Assembly (NCBI GenBank): GCA_016875735.1
Contig: VGOW01000018.1
Location: 1 to 61,387, forward strand
Source of the DNA: Chloroflexota bacterium
GTDB taxonomy: Bacteria; Chloroflexota; Anaerolineae; Anaerolineales; VGOW01
DNA: 61,387 bases
Direction of reading: 5' to 3'
Below are positions 41,662-53,824 of this stretch, one piece after another; the first letter of the stretch is position 1; each line of letters begins with the position of its first letter. The notes under the pieces are model-generated. The model had not been told where the DNA came from. It did no database searches and saw only the letters and a program-made list of their open reading frames with translations. The position numbers and the translations under genes are program-made.

Positions 41662-42606
41662 TTAGTCCCTCAACGCCCGCCCGGTAAGATGCAGGAACAC
41701 CGCTTCGAGATTCGGCTCGCGAATGCCCACCGAAGTGATGCGCGCCCCGGCCCGGCCCGCCGACTCGAACAGTCGCGGCAGAACCACGTTGCTGTCGTCC
41801 ACCAACACCGTCACATGGCCGTCTTCGGCATAGGCTCGCGACATGCCTTCCACTTTTTGCCACACAGCAATCATCGGCGCCGCTTCCACGTTGAGCGTCA
41901 AATCAATGCGCGTCTGTTGCCCCACCAGTTTCAGCAACTCGTTGTGCGTGCCGTATGCGATCACTTTGCCTTTGTCCACAATGGCAATGTGATGCGAAAG
42001 CTCTTCGGCCTCTTCCATGTAATGCGTGGTGTACAGCACGGTCATGCCCTGCCGGTTGAGTTCCTTTACGTTGTCGAGGATACGGCGGCGGCTCTGCGGA
42101 TCGATGCCCACCGTCGGCTCATCCATAATCACCACGCGCGGTTTGTGCAGGAGCGCCACGCCGATGTTCACTCGCCGCTTCATGCCGCCGCTGAACGTGC
42201 CCACGCGGTGCTTCTGCCGGTCGGCGAGGCCGATCACTTCGAACACCTCATCCACGCGGCGGTTCAGCGCGCGGCCGCGCAAGCCGTACATCTTGCCCCA
42301 GAACACAAGATTTTCGCGGGCGGTGAGATCGGGGTACAGCGCAATATCCTGCGGCACGACCCCCAGAGCGGCCTTGGCCGCCATCGGCTCGCGCCGGATC
42401 GAATGACCCATGATGAGTGCGTCACCTTCGGCGGGTTCGAGCAAACCCGACAGCATGGAAATCGTCGTGCTCTTGCCTGCGCCGTTCGGCCCGAGCAAAC
42501 TCAGAATCTCGCCTTCGCGCGCGGCAAAGGTCACACCCCGCACGGCCTGCAAGTCGCCAAAGTTTTTGCGCAAGTTCTGCGCTTCAATAGCACTGCCGTT
42601 GTTCAT
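41662..42606 (-). CDS. ABC-2 type exporter ATPase
   Basis: A 314-residue DrrA-like ATPase: Walker A LGPNGAGKSTTIS, Q-loop region, signature GTFSGGMKRRVNIG, Walker B RVVIMDEPTVGIDPQSR and switch His in VLYTTHYMEEAEEL. The C-terminal 80 residues form the extra domain typical of drug/daunorubicin-type exporters. RBS GGAGGATGTT precedes the start. Its permease partner directly downstream is gutted, so unless another permease exists elsewhere, this ATPase may be orphaned. Confidence 0.93.
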   Translation of the reverse strand: MNNGSAIEAQNLRKNFGDLQAVRGVTFAAREGEILSLLGPNGAGKSTTISMLSGLLEPAEGDALIMGHSIRREPMAAKAALGVVPQDIALYPDLTARENLVFWGKMYGLRGRALNRRVDEVFEVIGLADRQKHRVGTFSGGMKRRVNIGVALLHKPRVVIMDEPTVGIDPQSRRRILDNVKELNRQGMTVLYTTHYMEEAEELSHHIAIVDKGKVIAYGTHNELLKLVGQQTRIDLTLNVEAAPMIAVWQKVEGMSRAYAEDGHVTVLVDDSNVVLPRLFESAGRAGARITSVGIREPNLEAVFLHLTGRALRD

Positions 42607-42627
42607 AACATCCTCCTCGTTTCACGC

Positions 42628-42831
42628 TCAATCTTTCTCTTGATCGAGCGAAGCCATCGCCAAGCCAAGCATCCCAATGCTCAGCAGCGTAATGCTGGTC
42701 TCGACGGTTGCCACCTTCAGCACGTTCAGCACGATCACCGCCACCGCCATGGCCAGCCCAACCGCTTTGCAGACGAGCGTTACAATCTCGCCGACGGTTT
42801 GCTTCTTTTCAGTAGTCTGTTTGCTTTCCAT
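42628..42831 (-). CDS. Small two-helix membrane protein
   Basis: A 67-residue protein, MESKQTTEKKQTVGEIVTLV then two hydrophobic stretches (AVGLAMAVAVIVLNVLKVAT and SITLLSIGMLGLAMASL), ending DQEKD. RBS GGAGG lies before the start. It is the first gene of the exporter run and could be an accessory subunit. I do not recognise the family. Confidence 0.7.
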   Translation of the reverse strand: MESKQTTEKKQTVGEIVTLVCKAVGLAMAVAVIVLNVLKVATVETSITLLSIGMLGLAMASLDQEKD

Positions 42832-42990
42832 TGTTCGATACCTCCATTCGGATTTGCGCTCACTCTATCATTTTGGAAGTTGGCCGTCATCGTGCGCCCG
42901 GCCAGTTGCCGCCGCCCGGCCGGACAGTGTACGAACGGACAATGGCAAAGGTAGCCCAAGAGAGTAAAATCACGGTGGACAACCGCCGCC

Positions 42991-44217
42991 ATGCAATCCT
43001 TTCTCGACGATCTCAAAAACGCCTTTGCTCCTTCGCCCGACGAGGTTCATCTCGAACTCCAGCAAGTGCGTGGGTTCTTCTTGCTGGTCATGTTGGCGCT
43101 CCTCTTGCTCTACGGGATCGCGCTCCGCTCCAACCCGGCGCTGCTGGCTCCGCCACAATTCATTCTTTTCACCGGCCTCATGCTCCTCCACGGCGTTTTG
43201 CACTGGTTCAGCCCGCGCATCACTTACCTGCCGCGCCTCGCCACGCCCTATCTCGTCATTCAGGGCACACTGGCCTTCACGCTCACGGCCATCTCGCAAA
43301 ACATCAGCCTCGCCTTCGGGCTGTACATGGGCCTCATCGGCGAAGCCATCGGCATCCTGCGGCGCGGGCCCAAAGCAGTGGTGTCCGTGTTCGTCTATCT
43401 CGCGCTGTCGGGCGTCAACTACGGCTTGCTCACCCAGTGGCAATCGCTCGCGCAGTGGATGGCCATGGCCCTGCCCTCGGCGCTCTTTGTCATCGTGTAC
43501 GTTGTGCTGTACGGGCGGCAGGCCGAAGCCCGCGCCCGCGCCCAAACCCTGTTGACCGAACTCGAAACCGCGCACCGGCAATTGACCGAATACGCCAACC
43601 AAGTCGAAGATTTGACTCTCGCCGCCGAGCGCCAGCGCATGGCGCGCGAACTTCACGACACCCTCGCGCAGGGCCTCGCCGGATTGATTCTGCAATTGGA
43701 GGCGGCCAACTCCCACCTCTCGGAGAGCCGCCCCGAACGGGCGCAAGCGATCCTTCAGCAGGCGATGTCCCGCGCCCGATCTACGTTGGCGGATTCCCGG
43801 CGGGCCATCGATGACCTGAGAGGCGGCTTCACGGGGGACATCGTCGATTCCATCCGCGAGGAAGTCAACCGATTCTCGAACGCCACCGGGATTCCATGTT
43901 CGCTCGATCTCGCCCCACTGCCGCCGATTCCTGAACCCATCCGCGAACACACACTGCGGGCCGTCTCCGAAGGATTGAGCAATGTGGCGCGGCACGCGCA
44001 AGCCAAACAGGCCTCGGTGCGGTTGGCCTGCGTCAACGGCTGGCTCGATGTTGAGGTGCGCGATGACGGCGTGGGGTTCGATGCGGCGGCGAGCGGTGGA
44101 GCGGGGCACTATGGCTTGCTGGGGATGCGCGAGCGCGCGCGGCTGGCCGGTGGAGTGTTGGAGATCGCCAGCGAGTCGGGGCGCGGCTCGACACTGAAAC
44201 TGCGGTTGCCGATGTAG
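42991..44217 (+). CDS. NarX/LiaS-type sensor histidine kinase
   Basis: A 408-residue kinase with four to six transmembrane helices in the first 175 residues (LLVMLALLLLYGIAL, FILFTGLMLLHGVLHWF and others), a coiled coil, then the HisKA_3 phospho-acceptor RMARELHDTLAQGLAGLILQ and the HATPase domain (EGLSNVARHAQAKQ, VRDDGVGFDAAASGGAGHYG, GLLGMRERARLAGG). The stop codon TAG is part of a GTAGGGGCGATT hairpin. It is divergent from the ABC exporter, which this system may regulate. The regulator gene downstream is frameshifted. Confidence 0.92.
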   Translation: MQSFLDDLKNAFAPSPDEVHLELQQVRGFFLLVMLALLLLYGIALRSNPALLAPPQFILFTGLMLLHGVLHWFSPRITYLPRLATPYLVIQGTLAFTLTAISQNISLAFGLYMGLIGEAIGILRRGPKAVVSVFVYLALSGVNYGLLTQWQSLAQWMAMALPSALFVIVYVVLYGRQAEARARAQTLLTELETAHRQLTEYANQVEDLTLAAERQRMARELHDTLAQGLAGLILQLEAANSHLSESRPERAQAILQQAMSRARSTLADSRRAIDDLRGGFTGDIVDSIREEVNRFSNATGIPCSLDLAPLPPIPEPIREHTLRAVSEGLSNVARHAQAKQASVRLACVNGWLDVEVRDDGVGFDAAASGGAGHYGLLGMRERARLAGGVLEIASESGRGSTLKLRLPM

Positions 44218-44241
44218 GGGCGATTCGCAAATCGCCCCATC
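44216..44241. repeat. GTAGGGGCGATT hairpin at a kinase 3' end
   Basis: GGGGCGATT (44218-44226) pairs with AATCGCCCC (44231-44239) around CGCA. The TAG just before it is the kinase stop. It is similar to the hairpin at 33145. Confidence 0.75.
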
Positions 44242-44251
44242 TCAAAACGAA

Positions 44252-44886
44252 GTGGCCGACACGATTCGCATTCTCATTGCCGACGATCATTTGATCGTGC
44301 GCGAGGGGTTGAGGCTGATTCTCGAAACGGGCGAAGAGTTCGAAGTGATTGGCGAGGCCTCCGATGGCGCAGAGGCCGTTCGGTTGGCGAGTGAGCTGAA
44401 GCCCGATGTGACGCTGATGGATTTGCGGATGCCGGGCATGGACGGGCTGACGGCCATCGAGCGCTTGCGCGTCGAGCAGCCGAAGGTCGCCGTTGTGATT
44501 CTCACTACGTACAACGAGGACGATCTGATGATGCGCGGACTGCGCGCCGGGGCCAAAGGCTATTTGCTCAAGGACACCGACCGCGCCACACTGCTCGACA
44601 CCATTCGCGCCGCGGCCCGGGGCGAGACTCTGCTCAGGCCGGAGATCATGGCCCGGCTGTTGGCGCGCGCGGAGTCGGCCTCCGCCGGGGAACGCAGTGC
44701 CCTTGAGTTGTCGGAGCGTGAACGGGAAGTGCTCATCGGCGCGGCGAGCGAAGCAAAGAGATCGCCGCGCGGCTCGGCATCAGCGAGCGCACAGTGAAAG
44801 CCCACCTCGCCAGCATCTACAACAAGCTCGGCGTCGATTCGCGCGCGGCGGCCATTGCCACTGCCACTCAGCGCGGGTTGATCTGA
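44252..44886 (+). pseudogene. NarL-type response regulator, frameshifted
   Basis: From a GTG start the receiver domain is intact (IRILIADDHLIVREGLRLIL, phospho-acceptor in DVTLMDLRMPGMDGL, Lys in GYLLKDTDRA). After LSEREREVLIGAAS the frame is lost and would end at 44797. The correct DNA-binding continuation, KEIAARLGISERTVKAHLAS then IYNKLGVDSRAAAIA, is present from 44755 in the frame two bases off, ending TGA at 44886. So one base is missing between about 44735 and 44755. Either a real mutation that removes DNA binding, or a sequencing error in a GC-rich stretch. Confidence 0.82.
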
Positions 44887-44905
44887 AAACATCTCGCTCG
44901 CCCGC

Positions 44906-44938
44906 GCGCCCGGCCACTCGCCGGGCGCTTTGTTTTTT
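44906..44938 (+). terminator. Terminator of the two-component pair
   Basis: GCGCCCGG (44906-44913) pairs with CCGGGCGC (44921-44928) around a seven-base loop and is followed by TTTGTTTTTT. Confidence 0.85.
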
Positions 44939-45162
44939 CCGTCATTGCTTATCTACAACTCGAGCGGCGAAACAATTAAACCAAAGCGGCGGCACAAATT
45001 CTTATTATTTTGATTTTCGCCTACGATGACGAATATTCATTGACTCATGGAGGGTGAACATGATAAAAAGTTCTCAAGCGACATTCAGATGCATCAGTTC
45101 GAGCAATCCGAGATCTAGCCCACCACCGCCCTCCCCCTCGAATGAACTCATTGCGTGGCCCT

Positions 45163-45193
45163 TCCAGCCACCCAACCACCTAGCCACCCAAAC
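45163..45193. repeat. Short block of CCACCCAAC units
   Basis: CCAGCCACCCAACCACCTAG and CCACCCAAAC are the same unit as the long array at 37558-37640, here as a single arm just before the ribosome-binding site of the PLP enzyme gene. Confidence 0.6.
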
Positions 45194-45206
45194 ATCAGGA
45201 GTCCCC

Positions 45207-46643
45207 ATGACCACCCCCACCTACACCCCCGGCGTGCAAGCCTACATTGACAGAGGCGCGGCCATGATCGAAGCCGAAGCCTCCCAGCGCAAAGTGATGC
45301 GCGGCAAAAAATTCGACACCATCGCCGTGCATGGCCTCTACAACATGGAAGCCGCGCTGGCCAATCAGGGCAGCATCAACGAGCCGGCCTACCTCAGCCC
45401 GGCCCAACATTTCGAGAACAGCGATCACATGGAAGCGGCGCTCGCTTACCTCATGCCCTCGTGGACATACAGCCGCATTGCCAACCCCACCCTGCACTAC
45501 CTCGAAGAAACTCTGGCATTGCTCGACGGCTACGGTTATGACGGCGAAGTGAGCGCCTGCATCGCCGGATCGGGAATGGCGGCCATCTTCATGGCCACCA
45601 ACCCCTTCATCGTCATCGAGCCGACGATGCCCATCAACGGGCACGGCCCGGCCAAAATGAACATCGTCGCCAGCGCCAAATGTTACGGCGGCACGTTCAT
45701 GCTCTTCACCCGCTACGCCAACGAGCGCGGGGTCGAAGTGCGCTGGGTGCGCAACACGCTCGACATTGACGAATGGGCCAGCAAGATCGACTCGAACACC
45801 CGCTTCGTGTACGGCGAAATGCCCAGCAACCCCAGCCTCGCCGTCTTCGACATTGCCGCTCTCGCCAAACTCGCCCACACGCAGGACATCCCGCTCATCG
45901 TCGATTCCACCGTCGCCACCCCGGCGCTTATGCGCCCCCTCGCGCACGGCGCCGACATCATCATCCACTCCGTCAGCAAAAGCATGACCACCAGCGGCTT
46001 CGCCATCGCCGGGGCGCTCATCGCCCGTCACAACCTGCCCAGCCGCGTTGGCCCCGATGACCTGCGCGCCAACTTCGCCGCCTACGTCAAACTCCTCCCC
46101 TTCCGCGATCACGGCCCCGCCCTCAGCCCGTTCAACGCATTGATGGTGCTCAACGATCTGCGGACACTGCGCAGCAAAATGGATCACATGAGCAACAATG
46201 CCATGAAGGTGGCCCGCCACCTCGCCGCGCACCCGATGGTAGAGGGCGTGGCCTACCCCGGCCTCCCTGCCCAACCCGGATACGAACTGGCAACCCAATA
46301 CATGTGGCTCGCCGACGGCGAAGACGATTACGGCCAACCCGTGAACCGTTACGGCCACCTCATGGGATTCATGGTGAAGGGCGGCGCACAGGCGACGCGC
46401 ATCGTCTTCGACAACCTCAAAATGATTTGGCGCGCAACCGATTTGGGCCGCATCAAGAGCGTCGCCACCATTCCCGCCATCTCCACCCATCAACAACAGG
46501 GTGACGCCGGGCGCGAACTGGCCGGCCTCCCCTCCAACCTCATCCGCCTCAGCGTGGGCGCCGAACACTCCGCCGACATCATCGCCGACCTCGATCAAGC
46601 CTTGATGAAAGCCGCACAGCCCGCGGCGATGACAACCGCCTGA
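45207..46643 (+). CDS. Cys/Met metabolism PLP enzyme
   Basis: A 478-residue member of the cystathionine gamma-synthase / methionine gamma-lyase / O-acetylhomocysteine sulfhydrylase family, started at 45207 behind CAGGAG. The PLP lysine lies in IIIHSVSKSMTTSGFAIAGA, the phosphate-binding segment is IAGSGMAAIFMATNPF, and DIPLIVDSTVATPALMRPL precedes the lysine. TYSRIANPTLHYLEETLALL matches the family's YSR motif. Which sulfur amino acid it acts on is unclear. The nearby methionine/one-carbon genes agree with either synthesis or degradation. Confidence 0.88.
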   Translation: MTTPTYTPGVQAYIDRGAAMIEAEASQRKVMRGKKFDTIAVHGLYNMEAALANQGSINEPAYLSPAQHFENSDHMEAALAYLMPSWTYSRIANPTLHYLEETLALLDGYGYDGEVSACIAGSGMAAIFMATNPFIVIEPTMPINGHGPAKMNIVASAKCYGGTFMLFTRYANERGVEVRWVRNTLDIDEWASKIDSNTRFVYGEMPSNPSLAVFDIAALAKLAHTQDIPLIVDSTVATPALMRPLAHGADIIIHSVSKSMTTSGFAIAGALIARHNLPSRVGPDDLRANFAAYVKLLPFRDHGPALSPFNALMVLNDLRTLRSKMDHMSNNAMKVARHLAAHPMVEGVAYPGLPAQPGYELATQYMWLADGEDDYGQPVNRYGHLMGFMVKGGAQATRIVFDNLKMIWRATDLGRIKSVATIPAISTHQQQGDAGRELAGLPSNLIRLSVGAEHSADIIADLDQALMKAAQPAAMTTA

Positions 46644-46661
46644 CCCTCTCCCCGAATCAAA

Positions 46662-46697
46662 AACTCCCGCTGGCTTTCACACCAGCGAGAGTTTTTC
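46662..46697. terminator. Bidirectional terminator
   Basis: AACTCCCGCTGG (46662-46673) pairs with CCAGCGAGAGTT (46682-46693) with one mismatch; TTTT follows on the plus strand and AAAA precedes. It separates the PLP enzyme gene from the convergent PPDK gene. Confidence 0.75.
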
Positions 46698-46719
46698 GTT
46701 CATAGACACCCAGTCTCTG

Positions 46720-49716
<2,997 letters not shown>

Positions 49717-49925
49717 GAGGCCTCCTTTGAGATTCCGGTACCCAATCACTTTAGTTGTGTGCGGGGGCAGTGTCGTGTGTCAGAAATCATGAAGAATTTT
49801 GGCCTTCGTCACTGATTCCGCCGAAAATTCAGGCGCATTGTCCGCCCTCAAAAGTGACTTCCCGCGTTTGCCGGGCGTACGTTTGCTACTGCCCCCGTGA
49901 GCGCCGACTGACTAAGATGTAGGCT

Positions 49926-50810
49926 ATGGAAACGAATACGCTTGACTCACTTCTTCCCGCCGAGATGGCCGCCCGCGCCGAGCAGATCGGCGTGCGCAAG
50001 GCCAACTTGCGATGGGACAACATGTTTGCCCTTTCCGTGTTGGCCGGCTCGTTCATTTCGTTGGGAGCGATCTTTTCCACCACCGTCAGCGCCGGGAGCA
50101 TGATCATCAGCGCCGCCGACGGCGCGTCGGTGTATAGCGCCAGCCTGCCCTACGGAGTCACACGCCTGTTGGCCGGGCTGGTGTTCACCCTCGGCCTCAT
50201 TCTGGTCGTCGTCGGCGGGGCAGAACTGTTCACCGGCAACAATCTTATCGTCATGGCGTGGGCCAGCGGCAAAGTGAGCACCGCCCTCGTGCTCAAGAAC
50301 TGGATCATCGTCTATCTCGGCAATTTCGCCGGGGCGTTCGCCACTGCCGTGCTCATGTTCTTCACCCAGCAGTACACCTTCGGCAGCGGCTCGGTGGGGG
50401 TAGTGGCGCTTGCCACCGCCAATGCTAAAGCCGGGCTGGGCTTTTGGCAAGCCCTCGCTCTGGGCATCATGTGCAATGCCCTCGTCTGCCTCGCCGTATG
50501 GATGTCTTTCAGCGCCCGCACCACCACCGACCGCATCCTCGCCATCATCCCGCCCATCACCGCTTTTGTGGCCGCCGGGTTCGAGCACAGCATTGCCAAC
50601 ATGTATTTCATCCCCATCGGCCTGTTCATCAAAGCCGGAGCCGACGCCTCTTTCTGGGAAAAGATTCACTCCTCCGCCGACAAATTTGCCAACCTCACGT
50701 GGGGCCACTTCTTCGTCAACAATCTCATCCCCGTCACGCTCGGCAACATCATCGGCGGCGCGGTGCTGGTGGGCATTGTGTATTGGGCAGTGTATCTGCG
50801 AAAGAGGTAA
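49926..50810 (+). CDS. Formate/nitrite transporter (FocA-like)
   Basis: A 294-residue FNT-family channel with six transmembrane segments. Family marks: LAGSFISLGAIFSTT, GGAELFTGNNLIVMAW, NWIIVYLGNFAGAFATAVLM and FEHSIANMYFIPIGLFIKA, the last with the central His used for proton relay. The formate dehydrogenase gene starts ten bases after its stop, which points to formate rather than nitrite. Confidence 0.94.
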   Translation: METNTLDSLLPAEMAARAEQIGVRKANLRWDNMFALSVLAGSFISLGAIFSTTVSAGSMIISAADGASVYSASLPYGVTRLLAGLVFTLGLILVVVGGAELFTGNNLIVMAWASGKVSTALVLKNWIIVYLGNFAGAFATAVLMFFTQQYTFGSGSVGVVALATANAKAGLGFWQALALGIMCNALVCLAVWMSFSARTTTDRILAIIPPITAFVAAGFEHSIANMYFIPIGLFIKAGADASFWEKIHSSADKFANLTWGHFFVNNLIPVTLGNIIGGAVLVGIVYWAVYLRKR

Positions 50811-50820
50811 AGGTGCGCTG

Positions 50821-53652
50821 ATGCCGATCACCCTCACCATCAACGACCGACCCATCGAAGCCGTTGCCGGGCAAACGATTCTGGAAGCCGCCCGCGCCAA
50901 CGGCATCGTCATTCCCACCCTCTGTTATCATCCCGCCCTGCCCATCGTCGGCTCGTGCCGCTTGTGCATTGTGGAAGTCGAAGGCGCGCGCACGCCGCAA
51001 GCCGCCTGCGGGCTGGTGGCGCGAGAAGGCATGATCGTCCGCACCGAAACGCCCGCGCTGGCCCGCGACCGCCGCACCATTCTCGAACTTCTCCTCGCCA
51101 ACTACCGCGACGCCGAATACACCGCCGCCGACCGCGACGACACCGAATTCGAACATTGGGTCAAACTCTACGGCGCGCAATGCCCGCCCGGATCAACGCC
51201 GCGCCCTCAGCGCAAAGTCAACAGCGATCCCAACCCGTTTGTGTGGGTGGACATGAACAAGTGCATCCTCTGCACTCGCTGTGTGCGAGCCTGCGCCGAC
51301 GTGCAGGGGCGCTTCGTGTGGCGGCCCAACGGGCGCGGCGCGCGCACCGACATCGTCGCCGGGCTGGAAACGACGATGCTCGAAGCGCGGTGCGAATCGT
51401 GCGGGGCCTGCGCCGCCTTCTGCCCCACCGGCGCGCTCGACAACAAAATGTCGGTGGATGCTGGCAAGCCCGACAAGAAAGTGACGACGACTTGCGCCTA
51501 TTGCGGAGTCGGCTGCCAATTCGACCTCAACGTGAAAGGCAACCGTATCATCCGCGTGACGTCGACTCCGAATGCGCCCGTCAACGGAATGCGCCTGTGC
51601 GTGAAGGGGCGCTATGGCTACGACTTCGCGCATCACCCGGATCGGTTGAAGAGGCCGAGAGTGAGAAAGTATCTGCTGGAAACTCCAAACTCCAAACATC
51701 AAATTCCAAAATCCAGCCTGCAATCGGAATGGGTTGAGGTGGATTGGGACACCGCCTTCGACATCACCGCCCGCAAACTGCGCGAGGCGCGCGACACGTT
51801 TGGCCCCGACAGCGTGGGCGTGCTCACTTCGGCCAAATGCCTCAACGAAGAAAATTATTTGATGAACAAGTTCGCCCGGCAAGTGATCGGGACGAACAAC
51901 ATCGATCACTGCGCCCGGCTTTGACACTCCAGCACCGTCGCCGGTCTGGCGGCTTCCTTCGGTTCGGGCGCAATGAGCAACTCGATGGATGATGTGGCCG
52001 ACTATGCTCGTGCCATGCTCATCATCGGATCGAACACCACCGAACAGCACCCGGTCTTCGGGGCAATGATTCGGCAGGCCGTGTTGAAGCGCGGAGTCAA
52101 ATTGGTGCTGGCCGATCCGCGCCGCATCGACATCGCCGAGTTTGCGGCGCTTCATCTCCGGCAGAGGCCGGGAACGGATGTTGCGCTGATCAACGGGCTG
52201 ATGCGCATCATTTTGGAGAAGGGCTGGGAAGACCAAAAGTTTATCGAGCAACGCACCGAGGGTTTCGAGGAATTCAGAACGACCGTGATGCAGTATCCGC
52301 CGGAGAAGGTTGCGGAGATCACCGGCGTGCCGACGGCCTCGTTGCATAAGGCCGCCGAGATTCTGGCGACGAACAAACCGATGGCGGTGATGTGGGCGAT
52401 GGGTATCACTCAGCACATCGTCGGTGTTCGCAACGTGATGGATCTCGCCAACCTGCAAATGCTGTTGGGCAACATGGGCGTTCCCGGCGGCGGCGTCAAT
52501 CCACTGCGCGGCCAGAACAACGTACAGGGCGCGTGCGACATGGGCGGCCTGCCGAATGTGTATCCCGGTTATCAGCCGGTGACGGACGCGGCGGCGCGAG
52601 AAAAATTTGCGAAGGCATGGGGCTTGGCAAAGGATGAAGGCGGAAGGATGAAGGATGAATCCTTCGCCCTTTCCGGCAAAGTGGGAATGACCGTCACCGA
52701 GATGATCCCGGCGGCGGGCGAGGGCAAAGTGAAGGCGCTGTACATTCTCGGCGAAGACCCGGTGATGAGCGACCCCGACACGAATCACATTCGCCACTGC
52801 CTCGAGGCGTGCGACTTCGTCGTCGTGCAAGAAATCTTCCCCTCCGAGACCGCGCAATACGCCGACGTGCTTCTGCCCGGCGTGACCTTCGCCGAAAAGA
52901 CCGGCACGTTCACGAACACCGAGCGCCGAATCCAAATGTGCCGCAAGGCCATCGAGCCGGAAGGCGAAGCGAGGGAAGATTGGTGGATCACAGCGGAGTT
53001 GGCGAAGCGGGTGTTGGCAGGTGGCAATCTCCAATCACCAATCTCTGACGCTCCGTATGCAGGCTGGAACTACGAGAACACCGCCGAGATCATGAAAGAG
53101 ATCGCGGCGCTCACGCCGAGTTACGCGGGTGTGAGCCACGAGCGGATTGAAAAGGGCGAGCGATTGCAGTGGCCGGTGAAGGGCGCCGATCATCCGGGGA
53201 CGCCGATTCTGCACGTGGGCGCATTCCCGCGCGGCAAAGGCAAGTTCGCGCCCGTCGAACACCTCCCGCCCGCCGAACTGCCCGACGACGACTACCCGAT
53301 GATCCTCAGCACCGGGCGCGTGCTGTATCACTGGCACGGCGGCGAGATGACGCGGCGGGCGAAAGGGCTGATGGAAATTTACGGTCAGTCGCTCGTGGAG
53401 TTGAACCCGGAGGACGCAGAACGTCTCGGCCTCAACGGGAATCGGCGGGTGCGGATCACCTCGCGGCGCGGGGCGATGGAGGCCGAAGCGTGGGTGACTG
53501 ACCGTGTGCCGCCGGGCATGGTGTACGCCAACTTCCACTTCCCCGAAGCGCCGGCCAACGAGTTGACGATTGCCGCGCTCGACCCCGTGTCGAAGATTCC
53601 GGAGTACAAAGTGTGCGCGGTGAGGGTGGAGAGGGTGGGTGGTAATCAGTGA
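50821..53652 (+). CDS. fdhA: Selenocysteine-containing formate dehydrogenase, NuoG-like N-terminus
   Basis: The frame runs from 50821 to 53652 (943 residues) with one in-frame TGA at 51922-51924, in NIDHCARL-U-HSSTVAGLAAS, exactly where Mo/W formate dehydrogenases carry Sec or Cys at the metal. Domains in order: 2Fe-2S (CYHPALPIVGSCRLCIVEVE), two 4Fe-4S (CILCTRCVRACADV, CESCGACAAFCPTGAL), the catalytic-domain cluster (CAYCGVGCQFDLNV), and the molybdopterin domains (LLGNMGVPGGGVNPLRGQNN). Three stretches are encoded by microsatellite repeats: residues about 287-299, 603-614 and 734-742. The last residues and stop are also repeat-like. Oxidises formate to CO2; no NuoEF-type partners are adjacent. 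Confidence 0.95.
51679..51717. repeat. AACTCCAAACTCC microsatellite inside fdhA
   Basis: GAAACTCCAAACTCCAAACA followed by TCAAATTCCAAAATCCAG is of the same type as the hairpin after the tRNA gene at 60488. It is read as ETPNSKHQIPKSS between the iron-sulfur and molybdopterin domains. Confidence 0.65.
51937..51953 (+). promoter_or_regulatory. Bacterial SECIS hairpin of fdhA
   Basis: GTCGCC (51937-51942) pairs with GGCGGC (51948-51953), including one G-U, around the loop GGTCT (51943-51947). The loop begins 18 bases after the TGA. From memory, E. coli fdhF has the same loop sequence and spacing. It would recruit SelB to insert selenocysteine. Confidence 0.85.
52629..52664. repeat. AAGGATGAAGG microsatellite inside fdhA
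   Basis: AAAGGATGAAGGCGGAAGGA followed by TGAAGGATGAATCCTTCG: three AAGGATGAA-type units plus an inverted TCCTTC, read in frame as KDEGGRMKDESF. This interrupts the alignment of the domain after VTDAAAREKFAKAWG. Confidence 0.6.
53021..53048. repeat. CAATCTCCAATCACC microsatellite inside fdhA
   Basis: GGCAATCTCCAATCACCAAT followed by CTCTGACG is read in frame as GNLQSPISD. Reverse-strand copies of the unit (GTAATCAGTGATCAGTAATT) lie at the gene's end at 53642. Confidence 0.5.
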
Positions 53653-53739
53653 TCAGTAATTGGTGATTGGGAGGAAGCCGGTGGCGCGAGCCATCGGCTT
53701 TTTTGTTTTGAGTTGGTGTAAACTACGGCGCGTTGGAAA

Positions 53740-53808
53740 GCACAAGGACACAACGGCGCAAAGGCTCAAAGTTCTTTGTATGTTTGAGTCTTCGTGCCTT
53801 TGTGTTGA
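53740..53808. repeat. Composite palindrome (CACAAGGACAC type)
   Basis: CACAAGGACACAACGGCGCA and AAGGCTCAAA on the left mirror TTTGAGTCTTCGTGCCTTTG on the right. It lies in the 170-base gap before the DDAH-like gene. Confidence 0.7.
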
Positions 53809-53824
53809 AAGAGAGGAATCCCAA

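Larger units (their letters stand above)
44887..45206. other. 320-base gap before the PLP enzyme gene
   Basis: It contains the terminator at 44906-44938, an AT-richer stretch (44950-45040) where a promoter would be expected, a strong GGAGGGTGAAC site before an ATG at 45060 that opens a frame joining the PLP enzyme in frame but with no protein-like character, and GGTGG-type repeat units at 45163-45193. I see no match to a SAM or other known riboswitch. Confidence 0.5.

Noticed and set aside
45000-45200. A SAM or other methionine-type riboswitch before the PLP enzyme gene
   Set aside because: I looked for the usual conserved core sequences and found none; only weak base pairing is present.
45054-45206. 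An N-terminal extension of the PLP enzyme from 45054 despite a strong ribosome-binding site
   Set aside because: The extra 51 residues are Pro/Ser-rich and include a repeat; the family-like protein starts at 45207 with its own CAGGAG site.
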